A program made the position numbers and the translations under genes. Of a stretch of DNA of 34,887 nucleotides, positions 32,149 to 34,887 are shown piece by piece (within the stretch, counting starts at the first letter, position 1; every line of letters starts with the position of its first letter). The stretch is from Candidatus Sabulitectum sp. (lineage in GTDB: Bacteria > Fermentibacterota > Fermentibacteria > Fermentibacterales > JCC-6), in contig JAOZUR010000013.1 of NCBI GenBank assembly GCA_029938555.1, positions 1 to 34,887 of the forward strand. The letters are read 5' to 3'. The notes below the pieces were generated by a model. That model ran no database searches. It was not told the DNA's origin and saw only the letters and a program-made list of their open reading frames with translations.

Positions 32149-34887
32149 CTCTTACCTTGCCAGCAAGACCATGGATACTGAATGGCTTCTGAATGAAATT
32201 GATATCCTGACCAAGAATTCCATGATTTGTGATTACATCATTTGTATATCCAGACATAAAAAGAACTTTTATTGAAGGATAGAGATTTCTAATTTCTTCG
32301 TAGAGTTCTTTTCCATTAATATCAGGCATTACCACATCAGTCAACAAAAGATCTACCTGGCCACCTAAAGATTTCACTATAGCTAACGCTTCCGTACCGT
32401 CAGAAGCTGCAAGAACAAGGTACCCTTGTTGTTTAAGTAAGGTAAGTGTAAGCTCACGAACTCTTTTGTCATCCTCAACCAACAGAATTGTTTCAGTTCC
32501 CTTAGGGGCTAGAATAACAGAATCTATATTTTTACTGGTAGTGGGTAACTCCATAGAAATTGGAAGATAAATTTCAAAAGAACTTCCTATACCAATTTCA
32601 CTTTTAACATGAATAAAACCGCCGTGTTGTTTGACTATGCCATAAACTGTTGCAAGCCCTAAGCCCGTACCCTGGTCTCCTTTGGTGGAATAGAATGGTT
32701 CAAACATATTCTTTTTGGTTTCTTCATTAATACCGCAACCGGTATCACTAACAGAAAGAAACACATAATGACCCTGTTCTATTTCCTGATGTTCAATAGA
32801 ATTATTTTCCTCAAAAAAGATATATCCCACTTCGATTGTAAGACGCCCACCTTCAACCATTGCATCAGCGGCATTTACAGTAAGATTCATTAGTACCTGT
32901 TCGATTTGCCCCATATCAGCCATTATATCTGGAATCTCCGGCGAAAGAAGAATATTAATTTCAATATCCTCCCGGATTGTTCGCCTAAGAAGTTTTTCTA
33001 ACCCTGTAACAACATTGCCAATATTTATAGATTTGTATTCAAGCGTCTGCTTCCTACTGAAAGCCAATAGTTGTCGAACCAGATCCCTTGCTCGAAGACC
33101 TGCATGCATGATTTCATCAACAGCGTCTCTTCTAGAATCACCAGGACCAAAATCACCCTGTAACAACTCACTGTATCCAAGGATAGGCGTAAGAAGATTG
33201 TTTAAGTCATGGGCAACTCCTCCTGCAAGGCGACCAATAGATTCTTCTTTCTGAGATTGCCGATATCTTTTTTCAAGCTTCAGTTTTTCTGTTACATCCC
33301 GTTTAACTGCCACAAAATTGATAATATTACCATTCGATTCCAACACAGGGGTAATAGTAGCGTCCTCGGAATAAAGAGTACCATCTTTTTTCTTGTTAAC
33401 AAATCTGCCATTCCAAGTTTTTCCCTGAGTTAAAACATTCCACATTCTTTCATAAAACTCAAAATCGTGTACACCACTTTGTAGTACCCGAGGGTTCTGT
33501 CCAATTGCCTCTAATCTTGTAAACCCTGTTATTCTTTCAAAAGAAGGATTAACATATTGCATCGACCCCTGCAGATCTGTAACAACTATTGTATCAGCAG
33601 ATTGCTCTATTGCCGTTACAAGTTGATCCCGTTCCTTTTGCGCAGCAACCATATCTGTAATGTCACGAATAGCTTCTACAACATGAGTGACATTTCCATC
33701 TGCATCCTTCAAAGGAGAAAGAAGAACATCCACCATCACAGAAGAACCATTCGCTTTTTTATGTGTGTGTTTACAGCTTTTTGCTTCTCCAGTTTTAAAA
33801 ACTTGCTGCAACATACAAGGATTGCCTTCTGAATTACCACATGGTGTTTTTCTGTTATGAGATACCTTGTAACAGAAACGGCCTATGACTTGCTCTCGGC
33901 TCTGCCCAGTACTGGTAACAAATGACTTATTCACATCCACAATCCGATATTCTTTATCAATTACAATTATGTCTTCATGCAGTGAATGCAAAAGAGTTCT
34001 GAAATAACGCTCACTTTCCTCAAGGGCAATTTCTGCTTTTTTGCGAGGAGTTATATCATTAATAAGAGCCATGATGTTATCTACTGATCCATCTGCTTTT
34101 CGAATGGCATTCACCGATACATTAGTATGAACTAAGGTGCCATCTTTACGAATAAATCTTTTTTCAAGCGAATACTTATTTATTTCTCCCGCAAGCATAC
34201 GATTGAAATGAAAAACATCAGCTTCAAGATCATCAGGATAAGTTAATTCTGCCCATGTAAGATTTTTTAATTCATCACGAGAATAACCAAACATCTCAAG
34301 CAAAGTTTTGTTTACCTCTACCCAACCCTTATCAATCGAAGTAATGGCCATACCAAAAAGATTCTGATCAAAGTAAGAACGCAATCTGCGTTCACTGGTT
34401 TTTAAAGCGATTTCCGCTTGTTTTTGAGCGGTAAGATCATCATAAACCACTACAATTTCACCTGATGGTAATCGACTAATCCAATTTTCACGCCACCCAT
34501 TAACTCGATCATCTTTATAAAATGCAAGCGGAAAATGCTCAGGCTCTCCTGTGTTCCATACCTGTCTGATTTTTTCTAAAAGACCGAATTTTTCCACCTG
34601 GGGAAATGTTTTAATCAGTGATTTACCAATCAAATCTTCTCTTTTAATCTTTTCCATTCGCTCGGAGGCACTATTAAAATCAACAAAAACAAAATCTTTA
34701 CCTTGATCTACAGCCTGATAAATAGCAACACCACTACTCATGCTTTCAAACAAACCCTGGAACCTATGGCGAATGTCACTTAGTTCCTTTTCCGACTTTT
34801 TGCGTTGTGTAATGTCTCGTGCCAGAGAAAGAAGTAATGTTTTTCCATCTTGTTCAAAAAAGCGTATTCGCACCTCAACTGGAAACA
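32132..34887 (-). CDS. multi-PAS hybrid histidine kinase (5' end beyond window)
   Basis: The gene enters from the right edge: the frame stays open upstream of GTG 34873 and reads FPVEVRIRFFEQ, a mid-PAS segment, so at least one PAS lies outside. Counting from the GTG codon, four PAS domains follow (about 38-150, 160-275, 285-400, 405-525). The HisKA domain has His555 in RLAGGVAHDLNN. Next come an HATPase (MNLTVNAADAM, DTGCGINEETKKNMFEPFYS, GTGLGLATVYG) and a receiver with Asp846 in LLLTDVVMPDING. The third complete PAS holds three Cys (PCGNSEGNPC and SCKHTH), unlike the others. It is likely an integrating sensor, coupled to the lipoprotein gene. Confidence 0.92.
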   Translation of the reverse strand, partial: FPVEVRIRFFEQDGKTLLLSLARDITQRKKSEKELSDIRHRFQGLFESMSSGVAIYQAVDQGKDFVFVDFNSASERMEKIKREDLIGKSLIKTFPQVEKFGLLEKIRQVWNTGEPEHFPLAFYKDDRVNGWRENWISRLPSGEIVVVYDDLTAQKQAEIALKTSERRLRSYFDQNLFGMAITSIDKGWVEVNKTLLEMFGYSRDELKNLTWAELTYPDDLEADVFHFNRMLAGEINKYSLEKRFIRKDGTLVHTNVSVNAIRKADGSVDNIMALINDITPRKKAEIALEESERYFRTLLHSLHEDIIVIDKEYRIVDVNKSFVTSTGQSREQVIGRFCYKVSHNRKTPCGNSEGNPCMLQQVFKTGEAKSCKHTHKKANGSSVMVDVLLSPLKDADGNVTHVVEAIRDITDMVAAQKERDQLVTAIEQSADTIVVTDLQGSMQYVNPSFERITGFTRLEAIGQNPRVLQSGVHDFEFYERMWNVLTQGKTWNGRFVNKKKDGTLYSEDATITPVLESNGNIINFVAVKRDVTEKLKLEKRYRQSQKEESIGRLAGGVAHDLNNLLTPILGYSELLQGDFGPGDSRRDAVDEIMHAGLRARDLVRQLLAFSRKQTLEYKSINIGNVVTGLEKLLRRTIREDIEINILLSPEIPDIMADMGQIEQVLMNLTVNAADAMVEGGRLTIEVGYIFFEENNSIEHQEIEQGHYVFLSVSDTGCGINEETKKNMFEPFYSTKGDQGTGLGLATVYGIVKQHGGFIHVKSEIGIGSSFEIYLPISMELPTTSKNIDSVILAPKGTETILLVEDDKRVRELTLTLLKQQGYLVLAASDGTEALAIVKSLGGQVDLLLTDVVMPDINGKELYEEIRNLYPSIKVLFMSGYTNDVITNHGILGQDINFIQKPFSIHGLAGKVRDALSK

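Overview
The window comes from a low-GC (roughly 40% by eye) bacterial chromosome. Lipobox-type signal peptides, beta-propeller lipoproteins, multi-PAS hybrid kinases, radical SAM chemistry and tungstate uptake suggest a diderm with an anaerobic lifestyle. I suspect an uncultured lineage of the FCB/candidate-phylum kind, but there is no rRNA or marker gene here to place it, so this is weak inference.

Layout, left to right. (1) 1-1834 is accessory DNA: a decayed IS256-family transposase, then a hicA-hicB toxin-antitoxin pair between two 78-bp direct copies of an imperfect palindrome. The copies differ by base changes that keep the stem paired, which recalls integron attC sites flanking a cassette. 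(2) 1835-2944 (-) is a beta-propeller lipoprotein. (3) 3393-8691 (+) is a biotin operon headed by a clear BirA-type operator: bioC, bioD, bioA, then three tightly coupled genes (isochorismatase-like cysteine hydrolase, thioredoxin-reductase-like flavoprotein without CxxC, RlmN/Cfr-like radical SAM protein). No bioB, bioF or bioH is in the window. (4) 8777-11060 (+) holds a small membrane-anchored protein and a tandem pair of secreted proteins of unknown function sharing a VHEWG motif. (5) 11047-14749 (-) holds tandem adenosine deaminase paralogues, and an arsR / thioredoxin-glutaredoxin / groES operon. (6) 14998-18345 holds a nitronate monooxygenase-like flavoprotein, an NTF2-like protein, a slipin (SPFH) protein and a DUF5684-type membrane protein. 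(7) 18487-21932 (+) is a FIST sensor protein coupled to a PAS hybrid histidine kinase. (8) 21967-22425 (-) is a UPF0178 protein.

(9) 22607-25259 (-) is a tungstate-type ABC transporter (tupABC), divergent from (10) 25421-30394 (+), a xanthine dehydrogenase operon (xdhA-xdhB-membrane protein-xdhC) with 4-bp overlaps throughout. The transporter is a plausible source of Mo or W for the molybdopterin enzyme. Together with the adenosine deaminases this gives the region a purine-breakdown theme. (11) 30441-30995 (+) is a lone HNH endonuclease. (12) 31062-34887 (-) is a multi-PAS hybrid kinase cut by the right edge of the window, followed by a lipoprotein with two internal repeats and a small membrane protein.

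No rRNA, tRNA or CRISPR array was recognised. TTG and GTG starts are common, and several starts were moved to sites with a good Shine-Dalgarno sequence.
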